Notes under the pieces: model-generated | Told to the model about the DNA's origin: nothing | Database searches by the model: none | The model's input: the letters and a program-made list of their open reading frames with translations, nothing else | Translations under genes and position numbers: made by a program | In this document: piece by piece, positions 1-8,271 of the stretch | Layout: each line of letters starts with the position of its first letter | Numbering within the stretch: the first letter of the stretch is position 1 | From: JAWPMV01 sp038527215 | GTDB taxonomy: Bacteria > Bacteroidota > Bacteroidia > J057 | Direction of reading: 5' to 3' | DNA: 38,630 nt | Assembly (NCBI GenBank): GCA_038527215.1 | Contig: JBCBGC010000075.1 | Span: 1 to 38,630 of the forward strand

Positions 1-2
1 TT

Positions 3-617
3 GAAGGAGCTTTTTACAACAGTGGTCAAAGCTGCTGTGCCGTAGAGCGCATTTATGTGCATGAAGATGTCTACGATGATTTCCTGGACCACTTTGTGGA
101 GGAAACAGGCACCTACAAGGTGGGCAATCCGCTGGAGAAGGAAACTTCTATAGGGCCACTGGCCCGGAAGGATCAAGTTCACTTCTTGCAAAAACAAGTG
201 GGAGATGCCTTGCTAAAAGGGGCCAGCATCGCCTGTGGAGAAGAGCGCTGGGAAGGCCAGGGCTACTATTTTATCCCCACGGTGGTGGTAGACGTTGATC
301 ACAGTATGGACCTGATGAAAGAAGAGTCTTTTGGTCCGGTTATCGGCATTCAAAAAGTAGCTTCTGATGAAGAAGCGATCAGCTTGATGCAGGATACGGA
401 GTATGGACTGACCGCCTCCGTTTATGCGGATCAGTGGGAGAGCGCAGAGCCCATCCTGGCGGCCATGAAGACGGGCACGGTTTACTGGAATTGCTGCGAC
501 CGGGTCAGCCCTTATGTTCCCTGGGCGGGGCGGAAAAAAAGTGGCATTGGCGCCACCTTGTCTCATCAAGGCATCCGGGCTTTTACCCATACCAAGTCCT
601 TTCATCTCCGCGGCTAA
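3..617 (+). CDS. Aldehyde dehydrogenase family protein, C-terminal part (5' truncated by window edge)
   Basis: The reading frame is open from base 3, so only the C-terminal ~204 residues are present. The first visible residues contain the NAD(P)-dependent aldehyde dehydrogenase active-site motif NSGQSCC, whose first Cys is the expected catalytic thiol. The second conserved motif, EESFGPV, supplies the glutamate that contacts the nicotinamide ribose, and the C-terminal GRKKSGIG stretch also fits the family. The substrate cannot be told from this fragment; the family oxidises aldehydes to carboxylates in the cytoplasm. An internal ATG at 57 would start after the catalytic Cys, so it is not the true start. 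No neighbour on the same strand helps, because the next gene lies 269 bases downstream and encodes an exported protein. Confidence 0.93.
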   Translation, partial: EGAFYNSGQSCCAVERIYVHEDVYDDFLDHFVEETGTYKVGNPLEKETSIGPLARKDQVHFLQKQVGDALLKGASIACGEERWEGQGYYFIPTVVVDVDHSMDLMKEESFGPVIGIQKVASDEEAISLMQDTEYGLTASVYADQWESAEPILAAMKTGTVYWNCCDRVSPYVPWAGRKKSGIGATLSHQGIRAFTHTKSFHLRG

Positions 618-692
618 GCTTGGCTTCTAAAAAAAATCAGTCACTTCATTGTACAAAAAATTGAGATCAGGCTTAAATACAGCCTGCTCTCT

Positions 693-715
693 GGGACTTT
701 TTGGCAAAAAATCCC
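693..715. terminator. Imperfect hairpin downstream of the aldehyde dehydrogenase gene
   Basis: GGGACTTTTT and AAAAAATCCC form a stem of nine pairs with one mismatch around a three-base GGC loop. There is no following T-tract, so terminator function is a weak inference. The rest of 618-886 shows only A/T-rich sequence with a short CAAATATT direct repeat at 747-764 and no gene. Confidence 0.3.
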
Positions 716-886
716 AAATCAAGCCTACCCCTGCTTTTGCGCTTAGCAAATATTCCCAAATATTAGCCAGGGACCGGGAGAATCATTTTTCCCACTAGCG
801 CCGCCCCTCCTACCTTCGTCTCATCGAACTTCTCTTCAAGCCTTCAGTAGACTTCATTTTTTTTATTCACGCTAATTCAAGAAATC

Positions 887-1978
887 ATGCGCAAGCTGAC
901 ACTGACGGCCGTATTCCTGGCCTTAACCTTTGGACTTTTTGCCCAGCCTCTGACCCGGGTAGGCGTGCTAGATATAGACGCAGTAGATGTCGATGCCAGC
1001 CCGGTAGCTCTGGGAAACCTGATGCGGCTGGAGCTCCAGAAACTTGGAGAATATGAGGTAGTGGACAGATATGATATGCTGGACATGCTTCAGGGAACCC
1101 AGATTGATCCGGGGAAATGCTATAGCAAGCGCTGCCTGATGGAGGCCGCTAAAGCCCTGGAAGCTCAGAAAATGTTGAGTGGCAGTGTGGAGTTATATGG
1201 GGACAAAATTCTCATTACGCTCAAATGGTTGGACGTAGCTTCCAACGCCATTGTCAAAACGGATGTGAGCGAATACCTGGATACCCAAAAAGAAATCCAG
1301 CACATGCTGAAAATGTCCATGAATAAACTCCTGGACAAAGAAGTGGACCAAAACCTGGCCAATAACCTGACCTATTACAGTACCCTCACCATCAATCCTA
1401 CCACCAAGATCGTCAATAACGGGCCTCGCATGGGTGTCGCCCTGATTACCGGTCAGATGGCCAAAAGGTTCCAGGACCCGATTGAAGAAGGTGGCTATGA
1501 TATGTATCCCGTCATCTCTCAATTCGGCTATCAGCACGAGCTACAGTATCTGAGTTCCGGCAACTTCCAGGCCCTGGTGGAAATGATCTTTCTGCTGAGC
1601 GGGCTGGAGCAATCCACATTTATCCCCAGCGCGGTAGTGCTGAATGGCTTCCGGGAAAGCAAATATGGCTTTGAATTTGGCTTTGGCCCCTCCTTCTCTG
1701 TTCGCCAAATGGCCAGAGGCTTCTACGACGCAGATGGAAAATGGAACCTGACCTATGAGTGGCAAGGCAATCCGGAAGAGAACCCTTACAAGATTGTTAA
1801 AGCGATGGACAGTAGAGGCGATTATGAATTATTCACCCGTTGGATCTGGAGCGTGGGTAAGACCTTCCGCTCTGGTTACCTCAATATTCCGGTCAACCTC
1901 TACATATCACCTCAAAGAGACGATTGGATGTACGGACTCTCGGTCGGCTTTAACTTGAGAAAAGCCCGTCGGAACTAA
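887..1978 (+). CDS. Exported CsgG/TolB-N-like protein of unknown function
   Basis: The 363-residue product begins with a clear signal peptide (about residues 1-19, cleaving after LFAQ). Residues ~22-155 have the pattern of the CsgG/TolB N-terminal-like fold common in Bacteroidota exported proteins: VGVLDID, a helix rich in Leu and Glu, EYEVVDRYDMLDML, then a Cys pair (CYSKRC) before an Ala-rich helix and LSGSVELYGDKILI. Those two Cys, five residues apart, could form a disulfide. The C-terminal ~190 residues are rich in alternating aromatic and glycine residues (FGFGPSF, the closing YGLSVGFNL) and may form a beta-rich or outer-membrane-associated domain; that is inference. It seems monocistronic, with a strong hairpin directly after the stop. 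No specific function is recognised. Confidence 0.85.
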   Translation: MRKLTLTAVFLALTFGLFAQPLTRVGVLDIDAVDVDASPVALGNLMRLELQKLGEYEVVDRYDMLDMLQGTQIDPGKCYSKRCLMEAAKALEAQKMLSGSVELYGDKILITLKWLDVASNAIVKTDVSEYLDTQKEIQHMLKMSMNKLLDKEVDQNLANNLTYYSTLTINPTTKIVNNGPRMGVALITGQMAKRFQDPIEEGGYDMYPVISQFGYQHELQYLSSGNFQALVEMIFLLSGLEQSTFIPSAVVLNGFRESKYGFEFGFGPSFSVRQMARGFYDADGKWNLTYEWQGNPEENPYKIVKAMDSRGDYELFTRWIWSVGKTFRSGYLNIPVNLYISPQRDDWMYGLSVGFNLRKARRN

Positions 1979-1984
1979 CAAAAC

Positions 1985-2016
1985 ATGGGGAAGAATGGCC
2001 TACCATTCTTCCCCAT
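1985..2016. terminator. Perfect 14-bp hairpin between convergent genes
   Basis: ATGGGGAAGAATGG and its exact complement flank a four-base loop (CCTA). The hairpin sits 6 bases after the stop of the plus-strand gene and 31 bases beyond the stop of the minus-strand protease gene, the position expected of a bidirectional terminator. T-tracts are poor on both sides, so Rho-independent function is probable but not certain. Confidence 0.6.
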
Positions 2017-2047
2017 ATACCTTCCATCTTGGTGGATGCATCCTGTC

Positions 2048-3928
2048 CTACAGGGCGATTTTTTTCTCATAAACGAATCCATCCCGGTCTTCCATCCGCA
2101 ACAGCAAACTGCCTCGCGGTAGGCCTACGATATCCAGGGGGAGGAATTTACCTGGATACAAGGTTTTCAGGGGATAGGATTTCACCTTTCTGCCATAGGC
2201 ATCCCATACACTGACTTTTACCGGCATGGGTTGGGTGGTCTGGAAGGCCAGCCCAATTTTGGTGCCAGATTTTCCTTTTTCCACGCGCATATAATCCTGC
2301 TGGGTCCGCATGCTCATGCGAGAGAGCCCTCCCAGGAAATAAGCGCCTACAGGCGTATAGGGTCCTGCCTTATCTGGATAGATGGCCTTTACCCGATAAA
2401 AGTACCGGACCCCTGAGACCAGATTGGTCAGGATGAGTTCATTTTTCTTCACTTCCCGGGCAAAAACTTTGGTGCCATTAGAAGCCTTGTATTGGACCCG
2501 ATAGCCCACCGCTCCGGGAACGGCCTCCCAGAATATGCGCAGTTCTCGCTCCGCCAGCTGAGAAGCGGCCAGGGTTTGGGGCGCTTTGGCCGGGCCGCTG
2601 GTCACCTGTACCGGCGTCGAGGAGCCATTGCTACAGCCCCCGGTTTTGAAATATTTGGAGGAGGTATAGCCCTTGCCTTTCCCTGCGATGATGGTTTCCA
2701 GCTGAATTTCGTAGTCCGTACAGAGTTGCAGGCCACTGGCATTGATATAGGTATTGGAGAACACTCGTGGGATCCACTTCTCCGTGCCGGCCCGACGGAT
2801 TCTGGCCCGGTACTTATCGGCACCATCTACGGGAGCCCAGGTCATGCGGACTTTGTTGTCAGCGACCAGGTGCACCTGGAAGTTCTGGGGTTGATAATTG
2901 CTGACGATCGGCGCTTGCTCTTTGACCAAACCTGGTGAAAAAAGCAGCGATCTTCTGGGACCACCCGGCGCAAAGAGGGCGCGCATCCGATTGGCTTGTC
3001 CTTTAGTGAAAAGGTTCATACAAGCATCATCGGTATAATCCATGAAGTTTTGAGTCATGTTTACCGAACCACAGGAAGAATGCCCGAAGGCACAACCGTG
3101 GTTGGGACCATCCGCACCTGGGGTATCATCTACCAGGTCATCGACGCCACACGGTCCGTCTCCCCAGATATGGCGCAGGTTCAGCCAGTGTCCGACTTCG
3201 TGGGTCGTGGTCCGTCCCAAGTGGAAAGGACGCTTCACCACGCCGGTCGTACCAAAAAATTTGTAGCTAATGACCACGCCATCTGTTTCGGCGGGTCCGC
3301 CGGGGAACTGACTGTAGCCCAGGATTCCCAGGCCCAGGTTACATACCCAAATATTGAGATACTGATCTGAAGGCCAGGCATCCACGCCGCCCATAGCAGC
3401 GTATTTGGCTCCATTATCACTGGAAAAGAAAGCGGAGGTACTGGTTTGGTGCCGGGTGATTCCTGAGGTAGGATTCCCCTGAGGGTCCCGGTTGGCCAAC
3501 TGGAAAGAGATGCCAGAGTTGGCCGCTAGCATCCCGAACATGGCCGGGGTCTTGACCCGGTCCGCATTTTTCCGCTGGAAGTCTTCATTGAGGACCCGGA
3601 TCTGAGAACGGATTTGCGCCTCACTGATATTCTGCTCGCCGGTCCGATAGATGACATGCACCACCACCGGAATATTGACTTTCCCAGTGACGGCTCTGAA
3701 ACCGGATTTTGCTTGTTCCCGGGTCCGATTCTCCACATCCATCATGCGACGATTGAGGGCGGGATTGGAGCGCAGTTGGCTGTCCCAATACTCCATGGTG
3801 CCACAATTTCTGCGCGTCTGGGCCTGGACTACAGGCACAGAAACACCTAACAGCAGCAGAACAAGAAGGCTTTTTCTTGCCCACCACAACAGGGGAGAAC
3901 CAGATAGGGGTAGTTCAAATAGGCGCAT
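2048..3928 (-). CDS. Secreted M43-family (cytophagalysin-like) zinc metalloprotease with two FN3-like domains
   Basis: This 626-residue protein has a signal peptide (hydrophobic core ~21-35, ending VVQAQ) and a metzincin catalytic domain. The zinc motif HEVGHWLNLRH lies at 243-253 (ligands His243, His247, His253; catalytic Glu244), followed by the IWGD and NFMDY (Met-turn near 296) motifs typical of pappalysin/cytophagalysin M43 enzymes. Several Cys (260, 279, 286, 303) probably form the family disulfides. Two fibronectin-III-like segments follow at ~340-430 and ~445-530. The last ~70 residues (KVSVWDAYGRKVKSY, then LLLRMEDRDGFVYEKKI) resemble a type IX secretion sorting domain; this is suggested by pattern only. 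It probably cleaves extracellular proteins. It is transcribed separately from the lipoprotein genes upstream (197-base gap). Confidence 0.93.
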   Translation of the reverse strand: MRLFELPLSGSPLLWWARKSLLVLLLLGVSVPVVQAQTRRNCGTMEYWDSQLRSNPALNRRMMDVENRTREQAKSGFRAVTGKVNIPVVVHVIYRTGEQNISEAQIRSQIRVLNEDFQRKNADRVKTPAMFGMLAANSGISFQLANRDPQGNPTSGITRHQTSTSAFFSSDNGAKYAAMGGVDAWPSDQYLNIWVCNLGLGILGYSQFPGGPAETDGVVISYKFFGTTGVVKRPFHLGRTTTHEVGHWLNLRHIWGDGPCGVDDLVDDTPGADGPNHGCAFGHSSCGSVNMTQNFMDYTDDACMNLFTKGQANRMRALFAPGGPRRSLLFSPGLVKEQAPIVSNYQPQNFQVHLVADNKVRMTWAPVDGADKYRARIRRAGTEKWIPRVFSNTYINASGLQLCTDYEIQLETIIAGKGKGYTSSKYFKTGGCSNGSSTPVQVTSGPAKAPQTLAASQLAERELRIFWEAVPGAVGYRVQYKASNGTKVFAREVKKNELILTNLVSGVRYFYRVKAIYPDKAGPYTPVGAYFLGGLSRMSMRTQQDYMRVEKGKSGTKIGLAFQTTQPMPVKVSVWDAYGRKVKSYPLKTLYPGKFLPLDIVGLPRGSLLLRMEDRDGFVYEKKIAL

Positions 3929-4063
3929 GCTAATAGCTTTTGGTAACCAACGATATTACAAGGACCATAAGATCGGCCATAGGCTGCCTCACTATGGTAC
4001 TGAGCTAGGATATCAGGAAACAAACAAGTAGAAGTGCGCCGTATGGTAGATAGTTAAGTTAGT

Positions 4064-4114
4064 AAAACGGATATGAGCCCGCTTGGTTTCAAAAAGCCTT
4101 CCTCAGCCCGTTTT
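4064..4114 (-). terminator. Possible stem structure after the tandem lipoprotein genes
   Basis: AAAACGG at 4064-4070 is complementary to CCGTTTT at 4108-4114, with additional GAG/CTC pairing inside. It lies 12 bases past the stop of the minus-strand lipoprotein gene. The internal structure is loose, so this is only a candidate. The remainder of the 3929-4125 gap should contain the promoter of the protease gene, but no convincing box was found. Confidence 0.25.
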
Positions 4115-4125
4115 GTCCAACCTAC

Positions 4126-4827
4126 TTATTTTTTCGGATAGGTAAAAGAATAGGTTAGCAGCTGATCTTCCTTCATGACCCGGGACATCTTATATGTAAG
4201 AAAAACGGATTTTTTATCAATTTTTCTCAGGGCCGAAGGTCGGAGATCTTTCGGCTTTTTCTCCAGGTATATATACATCGAGTAAGCGCCAGACCCTACC
4301 TGCCGTCTCATCAAGCCCGTCAATAAAGCACCATCCAGTCCCCCTTTCTGCTTGGGTTCAGGCTCTGTCTTTTTCTCGGGTGTAGCTTTGGGCATACGAC
4401 TGAAGGTTTTTCCCTCCCAGGAAAACTCAGCCTCTTTGATCATGCGGTTGGTGGATTGCAGGAAAGCAAAAGCCTGATTGAGGGCTGCTACATGCTCGAA
4501 GGAAAATCGCATCACATGGGAGCGCTTCTCCAGCCGGTAAGCGGCTTGGGTAATGCCTGGCTGCTGCTCCAGGACTTCGGCCAGAGAATCAAAGTTGCGA
4601 AGCGCAAATTTGGTCCGCATCAATGAATCCGCCCAGGCTTCATAGCCCTTTTTGTCCACTTCATCATCCAGATAAGACAGGGTGCGAATGGCTTTACCCA
4701 GATTCAGCGAGACCTGCATGGTGCCGGAGCCATCCCGCTTTAGCCACAGTTCTTCTTTTACATCAAAACACCCTGCCGAGAATAGAGAAATTCCCAGCAG
4801 GGTGCCGATCCAAAGGTGTGTTTTCAT
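4126..4827 (-). CDS. Lipoprotein, second of a tandem paralogous pair
   Basis: The 233-residue product starts with a lipoprotein signal peptide whose lipobox is LFSAGC, giving a predicted mature N-terminus CFDVKEELWL. The mature N-terminal segment with its DGSGTMQVSLNL motif matches the upstream neighbour (CFDIVEE, DGSGTYETRVNL), so the two genes look like an old tandem duplication. The middle carries a Lys/Glu/Pro-rich linker (residues ~146-163), and the C-terminus ends in alternating hydrophobic residues (TYSFTYPKK). The DGSG strand pattern is reminiscent of LppM-like lipoprotein domains, but this was not verified. It starts 10 bases after the stop of the upstream lipoprotein gene, so the two are co-transcribed. 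Function unknown; cell-envelope location inferred from the signal peptide. Confidence 0.85.
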   Translation of the reverse strand: MKTHLWIGTLLGISLFSAGCFDVKEELWLKRDGSGTMQVSLNLGKAIRTLSYLDDEVDKKGYEAWADSLMRTKFALRNFDSLAEVLEQQPGITQAAYRLEKRSHVMRFSFEHVAALNQAFAFLQSTNRMIKEAEFSWEGKTFSRMPKATPEKKTEPEPKQKGGLDGALLTGLMRRQVGSGAYSMYIYLEKKPKDLRPSALRKIDKKSVFLTYKMSRVMKEDQLLTYSFTYPKK

Positions 4828-4837
4828 GTGATGGAAG

Positions 4838-5521
4838 CTATTTCTTTTTGTACTTGATAGTATTGCTCAGAACTGAAGGATCATCCAACATATCCAGCAT
4901 TTCCACCTTTTGGGTAATCGTCTTATTTCCGTTGGACCAACTGACCCCTTTGTTAGAGACTTTTTTGACCTTGCCAGGGAAATTGTAAATCACCGTATAA
5001 GTCGCATCCGCCATCATCATTTCCATCATCTGCATGGATTCTTCCATTTCTGCATCCATGTCTCCGTCCGTTTTTCCTTGCTTACGGACAAAAAGGCCAG
5101 GCTTGCCGGAAAAGTCTGGCTGTTCGAAACCGAGGGGATTGTCCATCATCTGCCCATCGTTGGCTTCGGCGATCGCTGAAAGATCCCGGAAGTTATAGCT
5201 GATGGTCATCACCCCATCGGACATGGTTTGCTGGGCGTTGGAAATCCCGTCCCGGGCATTCATATCGTCGATGGCCCCTTGCATTTCGCCCATACCTCCC
5301 TGAGAATTCAGAATGGAATCCATCATCTGATCCATATCCATGCCTTCCTTCACCGAATCCGGAGCCATGGCCATAAGCATTTCAAACATGCCGGACAGGT
5401 TCACCCGGGTTTCATAGGTGCCGGAGCCATCCGCATTGAGGGTGATCTCTTCTACGATGTCAAAGCAAGCCGAGCAGAAAAGCCAAAGGGTTCCGCAAAG
5501 GAAAATTAAAATACGTTTCAT
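4838..5521 (-). CDS. Lipoprotein with Met/Asp-rich segments, first of a tandem paralogous pair
   Basis: The 227-residue product has a lipoprotein signal peptide ending in FCSAC, with mature start CFDIVEEITLNADGSGT. This shares the CFD-x-x-EE and DGSGT signature with the gene directly downstream. It differs in being unusually rich in Met and acidic residues: MDMDQMMDSI near residues 62-71 and MQMMEMMMAD at ~143-152. Such runs can bind soft metals, but they could equally be compositional drift. The C-terminal part (TYTVIYNFPGKVKKVS) looks like a beta-rich domain. It lies 83 bases downstream of the amidohydrolase gene and 10 bases upstream of its paralogue, all on the minus strand. No function is recognised. 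Confidence 0.85.
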   Translation of the reverse strand: MKRILIFLCGTLWLFCSACFDIVEEITLNADGSGTYETRVNLSGMFEMLMAMAPDSVKEGMDMDQMMDSILNSQGGMGEMQGAIDDMNARDGISNAQQTMSDGVMTISYNFRDLSAIAEANDGQMMDNPLGFEQPDFSGKPGLFVRKQGKTDGDMDAEMEESMQMMEMMMADATYTVIYNFPGKVKKVSNKGVSWSNGNKTITQKVEMLDMLDDPSVLSNTIKYKKK

Positions 5522-5604
5522 CTGTAATGCTAAAGAATTGATTTTGTGTAAATGGTTGACGGTACAAGAATACGGAATCCAAAGCGGAAAGAAAACTCCA
5601 GGGT

Positions 5605-7320
5605 TTAGTCTCCCTTTTGATATTTTACCTCCCCGTCTACGATGGTCATTTCAATCTCTGTCTGTAGCACTTCCGACTCAGGAACCTGCATGATATCTTT
5701 CGAGAGCACGGTGAAATCAGCAAATTTTCCCACTTCGATGGAGCCTTTTACTTTTTCTTCAAAAGCACCATAGGCCGCATCCAGGGTATATGATTTCAGC
5801 GCCTGGGGGCGGGTCATGGCTTGCTCAGCCTCATAGCCTCCCTCTGGTAGACCATTCAGGGTTTTCCGACTGATAGAGGCATAGAAGGAAGCGATAGGGC
5901 TGACCGGTTCTACTGGTGCATCCGTACCATTGATCACCCGAGCCCCAGACTCCAGAAGTTTGGCCCAGACATAGGCCCCGGTTTGAATGCGATAGGGTCC
6001 GAGGCGGTCGATGGCCCAGGGACGATCGGAGGACATGTGAATGCCTTGCATGGAGGCAATCACTCCGAGTTCGGAAAAGCGCGGAATATCATCTGGATGT
6101 AAGTGCTGGGCATGCTCTACCCGGAAGCGGGCTTTTTTTCCCGTCTCAGGCGCTGTTTCAAAGGCTTTTTCGAATTGGTTCAGGACTTCCCGGTTGGCGC
6201 GATCGCCAATGGCGTGCACGCAGACCTGAAAACCATGTTCCAGGCCGTCTGCCGATACTTCATGGATGTATTCGAGGGGCATGATGGGGTTGCCATAGTG
6301 CTGGGGACGATCTTCGTAGGGTTTGATCAACCAGGCACCACGGGAACCCAGGGCGCCATCTGCATATAATTTGATGGAACGGACGGTCAGCCGGTCTCCT
6401 ACCAGCGGGCCGTTCTCGTACCACTCCTGTAGCAACGTGGTATCCCCGCCTGACAGCATGGTCCAAAGTCGGATGTCCATTTTGTCCTCCTCTACAAACT
6501 CCTGAAATACGGCTACATCCTCGGCCCCAGCTCCGGCGTTCTGAAAGCTGGTAATGCCATTGGCCAGGGATTCCTGAATGGCGGCCTCCAGCGACAGGCG
6601 ACGGCTCTCTCTAGTAGTTTCGGGGATATGTTGACGGATCAGGCCTTGAGCGGTTTCGGAAAAAATCCCGGTGGGTTCTCCCTGGGCGTTTCGCAGGATT
6701 TCCCCGCCTTCTCCCACCTCGGTTTCAGGACCGATGCCGGCCATTTCCATGGCTTTGGCATTGGCAAAGGAAGCATGCCCGGAAGCGTGGGTGAGGTAAA
6801 CCGGATGATCAGGTGAAACGGCTGATAGCTTTTCATGGGTCTGATATCCGGTCACCATTTCCGGTTGGGGGTTCCATTTGCTTTGGTGCCAGCCCCGCCC
6901 TTCAATCCATTCTCCCTTAGGAGTTACGGCCACAGCGGCCGCCACCATGTCTACCAGTTCATCATAGTTTTTGATGCGGGTGAGGTCCAGAATTCGTTGG
7001 GACTTACCCAGGCCCAAGATATGCGCATGGCTTTCGATAAAACCGGGAATCATGGTCTTGCCCTGCAGGTTCAATTCCGCCGTCTCCTCATTGATCAGGC
7101 TATCCAGGCTTTCCCGCGTACCGACCCCAATGATTTTACCATGGGCTACCGCCACCATTTCGGTGGTGGGATTTCCTTCGTCGCTGGTGTAAATCGGGCC
7201 ACCAAAAATCAATAATTCAGCATGGGATGCCTGAACGGGTGTTTCCTCCGCAGGCTCGGAAGTGCAAGCTGCATACAGCAGGGCAACTCCCAGAAAAAGG
7301 GATAAGGGGCGTAGTTTCAT
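5605..7320 (-). CDS. YtcJ-like amidohydrolase, predicted lipoprotein
   Basis: The 571-residue protein belongs to the amidohydrolase_3 (YtcJ-like) group of metal-dependent hydrolases. It has the N-terminal beta domain with VAVAHGKIIGVG, the metal-binding ESHAH motif (His98, His100), the ALGSRGAWL loop, a VCVHAIGDRAN segment, a VEHAQHL segment and the late Asp in NGTDAPVEP. The frame stays open to 7413, but the ATG at 7320 is preferred: it gives a classic lipoprotein signal peptide with lipobox LYAAC (Cys19), whereas the upstream extension has no homology-like character. It would be anchored in the envelope and hydrolyse an amide or related bond of an unknown compound. It sits 59 bases downstream of the DUF5683 gene in a minus-strand string beginning with parB. 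Confidence 0.92.
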   Translation of the reverse strand: MKLRPLSLFLGVALLYAACTSEPAEETPVQASHAELLIFGGPIYTSDEGNPTTEMVAVAHGKIIGVGTRESLDSLINEETAELNLQGKTMIPGFIESHAHILGLGKSQRILDLTRIKNYDELVDMVAAAVAVTPKGEWIEGRGWHQSKWNPQPEMVTGYQTHEKLSAVSPDHPVYLTHASGHASFANAKAMEMAGIGPETEVGEGGEILRNAQGEPTGIFSETAQGLIRQHIPETTRESRRLSLEAAIQESLANGITSFQNAGAGAEDVAVFQEFVEEDKMDIRLWTMLSGGDTTLLQEWYENGPLVGDRLTVRSIKLYADGALGSRGAWLIKPYEDRPQHYGNPIMPLEYIHEVSADGLEHGFQVCVHAIGDRANREVLNQFEKAFETAPETGKKARFRVEHAQHLHPDDIPRFSELGVIASMQGIHMSSDRPWAIDRLGPYRIQTGAYVWAKLLESGARVINGTDAPVEPVSPIASFYASISRKTLNGLPEGGYEAEQAMTRPQALKSYTLDAAYGAFEEKVKGSIEVGKFADFTVLSKDIMQVPESEVLQTEIEMTIVDGEVKYQKGD

Positions 7321-7379
7321 CGTTCTGTAGTATATAGGTAGCCTTGAAAATACACCAGAAGAAGCAAATAGCCAAGCTA

Positions 7380-8207
7380 TCAGAAACGAATAGAAAGCTG
7401 TAATCCCGGCCACAAACTGCTGGTAGGGCTAGCCAGGCTAGGTTGAGACCAGGAAGGTCCTAGTTTGAGGGAAAGGTCTTCTGAGACATCAAATCCGTTC
7501 AGGTGGGCATCAACGTAAGCCTCCAATGCGGTCAGGCCATGCCAACCGATCAAGGCCAGGAAGCCATAGTCCCGCCACTTGCGAAACTGTTCCCGTTGGG
7601 TACGCATACCCTGAGCATCAAACTGGTCTCTGAGTTCCTGGTCAAAAGAGGCAGGATCGGTGTCCACCTCCCAGAAGTATCCTCTTCGAAAGCGAATATA
7701 TTGGCTCTGGGTGTAAGAAATCCACCCCAAAGCGGCGGCATAGCCCGCATAAAAAATAGGGATTTTCCAATAAGCCCGGTTATAGGCTTGGCCATAGCCA
7801 GGGATCAGCAAGGCACGTTGATAGGCAACCTGAGGATCATAGGGGGGAGGTAGCCCGACGTTGGTGAAGCCTTTGGGCCAGGGAATCACCACCGGGTCCT
7901 CCACGCCGGGGAATACGAGCTTGAGCTTGGTCTTTTTTCCCTCGGCCAGGACTTTGGGCTGATAAGTAAGGAGGGTGGTCTTCCAAAGCTGCAAGCGCTC
8001 CTGCATGTTCTCGGGGCGGACTTTTTCGGGCTTCAGCTGGGTAGAATCAGCGCGTAGGCTGCTGTCGGAGGCAGCCATGATCAAGGCGGCCATGCTATCT
8101 GCCGAAGCGGGCATAGCGGGTGGGATGGAATCAGGGATTTGGGCTGACACCAAGCACATATTCATACACAACCACCATCCGGCTACCCGGCGGAAAACTG
8201 AGCGCAT
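7380..8207 (-). CDS. DUF5683 domain-containing protein, exported or membrane-associated
   Basis: The conserved core, residues ~125-175 from the chosen start, includes RALLIPGYGQAYNRAYWK followed by IPIFYAGYAAALG. This matches the DUF5683 family, which in Bacteroidota is commonly encoded right after parB; the same order is seen here. The frame is open to an ATG at 8258, only 13 bases from the parB stop. The ATG at 8207 is preferred because it places a conventional signal peptide (MRSVFRR, hydrophobic core, ending CLVSAQ) at the N-terminus; the longer start remains possible and would be tightly coupled to parB. The core carries one or two hydrophobic helices. The family's molecular role is unknown; linkage to chromosome segregation is by gene order only. 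Confidence 0.87.
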   Translation of the reverse strand: MRSVFRRVAGWWLCMNMCLVSAQIPDSIPPAMPASADSMAALIMAASDSSLRADSTQLKPEKVRPENMQERLQLWKTTLLTYQPKVLAEGKKTKLKLVFPGVEDPVVIPWPKGFTNVGLPPPYDPQVAYQRALLIPGYGQAYNRAYWKIPIFYAGYAAALGWISYTQSQYIRFRRGYFWEVDTDPASFDQELRDQFDAQGMRTQREQFRKWRDYGFLALIGWHGLTALEAYVDAHLNGFDVSEDLSLKLGPSWSQPSLASPTSSLWPGLQLSIRF

Positions 8208-8271
8208 AGCTTGCACATTTTTCCAAAGTAAGGAGCGGGATACCAAAGGTTGTATCACTGGGGCAAATACC

